Shown here piece after piece: positions 63,506 through 64,000 of a stretch of 64,000 bases of DNA; positions within the stretch are counted from its first letter, which is position 1, and the number at the start of each line of letters is the position of its first letter. Source of the stretch: an uncultured Pelagibacteraceae bacterium (GTDB taxonomy: Bacteria > Pseudomonadota > Alphaproteobacteria > Pelagibacterales > Pelagibacteraceae). The stretch covers positions 32,627-96,626 of the forward strand of contig CACMMN010000004.1 in the NCBI GenBank assembly GCA_902614905.1, in the 5' to 3' direction. The notes beneath the pieces were generated by a model. The model searched no databases. It was given only the letters and a program-made list of their open reading frames with translations, and was not told the origin of the DNA. The translations under genes were made by a program, and so were the position numbers.

Positions 63506-64000
63506 ATGATTAATTTTACTCATTTATACTTAGGAATATTTTCTTTATTTATTTCTGCATTATCTTTTTTAAATATTTTATATTGTTACTATTTTAAATT
63601 ATATCTTAATATTAATAATTTTATTTTTATCTTTATAGTTTCACTATTGCTAGGATCAGTTATTTTTTTTAATAAAAAGAATATAAAAAAAATATCAATT
63701 TATCAAAAAATATTAACAGTTGTATTGGGTTATATTACAATACCTATATTACTCTCAATTCCGTATTATCTTATAATTAATAAAATTAGTTTTATGGACT
63801 CTTACTTTGAAGCAATATCTGGTTTTACATCAACAGGATTTTCAATATTTAATAATCTTAAACACTTAGATGAAAGTTTATTATTATGGCGATCATCTAC
63901 ACAATGGTTAGGGGGTTTATATTTTTTGATATCTATAATACTTTTAATAGACATTTTTGACAAAAACTTAAAAAAATCTTTAACTAATTTCATAAATTTT
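63506..64000 (+). CDS. trkH: TrkH-type potassium transporter, N-terminal part (runs off the window)
   Basis: The last 495 bases are one open frame of 165 codons from the ATG at 63506, directly after the trkA stop. The protein is strongly hydrophobic, with helices at about 7-27, 37-53 and 74-92. It carries the first selectivity-filter region AISGFTSTGFSIF and the following LLLWRSSTQWLGGLYF, typical of TrkH/KtrB transporters. The remaining pore domains lie beyond the window. With TrkA it forms the potassium channel-like uptake complex. Confidence 0.9.
   Translation, partial: MINFTHLYLGIFSLFISALSFLNILYCYYFKLYLNINNFIFIFIVSLLLGSVIFFNKKNIKKISIYQKILTVVLGYITIPILLSIPYYLIINKISFMDSYFEAISGFTSTGFSIFNNLKHLDESLLLWRSSTQWLGGLYFLISIILLIDIFDKNLKKSLTNFINF

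Noticed and set aside
1..64000. CRISPR arrays, insertion sequences, prophage, toxin-antitoxin or defence islands
   Set aside because: No regularly spaced direct repeats, transposase, integrase or phage-like genes were seen. The only RatA-like gene is best read as a Coq10 lipid-binding protein because of its lipA neighbour.

Overview
The window is AT-rich (I estimate about 70% A+T), almost gap-free DNA encoding lysine- and isoleucine-rich proteins. Gene content and gene order are alphaproteobacterial: tig-clpP-clpX-lon, tRNA-Val/tRNA-Asp-nuoA..N, rpsB-tsf-frr-uppS-cdsA-dxr-bamA-lpx, trpGDC-lexA-gltX, and ispDF followed by ntrYX-trkAH. Tiny intergenic spaces, many 1, 4 or 8 nt gene overlaps and several losses from otherwise conserved clusters point to a streamlined marine SAR11 (Pelagibacterales)-type genome. 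That assignment is inference from gene content and composition, not from a database search. No insertion sequence, prophage, CRISPR array, plasmid gene or obvious horizontally acquired island was seen.

Layout. 1-1321: end of a histidine phosphatase gene, then a leftward group of GT2 glycosyltransferase, small membrane protein and DUF1289 protein. 1358-7363: tRNA-Leu and the protein quality-control cluster tig, clpP, clpX, lon. 7371-7577: tRNA-Val and tRNA-Asp. 7682-31301: 22 rightward genes with no gap above 8 nt. These are all fourteen complex I subunits (nuoA-N), birA, coaX, RNase J, a DUF1467 protein, proS, lolC/lolD and dnaE. 31354-43035: an rpsB leader, then rpsB, tsf, frr, uppS, cdsA, dxr, bamA, ompH, fabZ, lpxD, lpxA, lpxI, lpxB (translation, isoprenoid carrier, phospholipid and envelope/lipid A biogenesis). 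43015-50410: a leftward block read as ppiD-like, trpE, trpG, trpD, trpC, lexA (with a LexA box) and gltX. 50467-56926: rightward tpiA, secG, pyrG, kdsA, eno, ftsB-like, lipA, coq10-like. 56909-58974: leftward ispDF, pgpA, cinA/pncC. 59005-64000: rightward ntrY (frameshifted in an A10 tract), ntrX, trkA and the start of trkH.

Together these genes cover respiration, replication, translation start-up, lipid A synthesis and its export machinery, tryptophan synthesis, lower glycolysis, CTP/KDO/lipoate synthesis, SOS control and a potassium-linked two-component system.

I found no convincing undescribed system. The points most worth checking are the ntrY frameshift in a poly-A tract, set against longer in-frame A tracts in essential genes; a 9-bp hairpin ending one base before lpxD; a structured rpsB leader; an NtrX without the sigma-54 contact motif; a near-leaderless lon and tRNA-linked tig; and a set of places where genes normally found in these clusters are cleanly missing.
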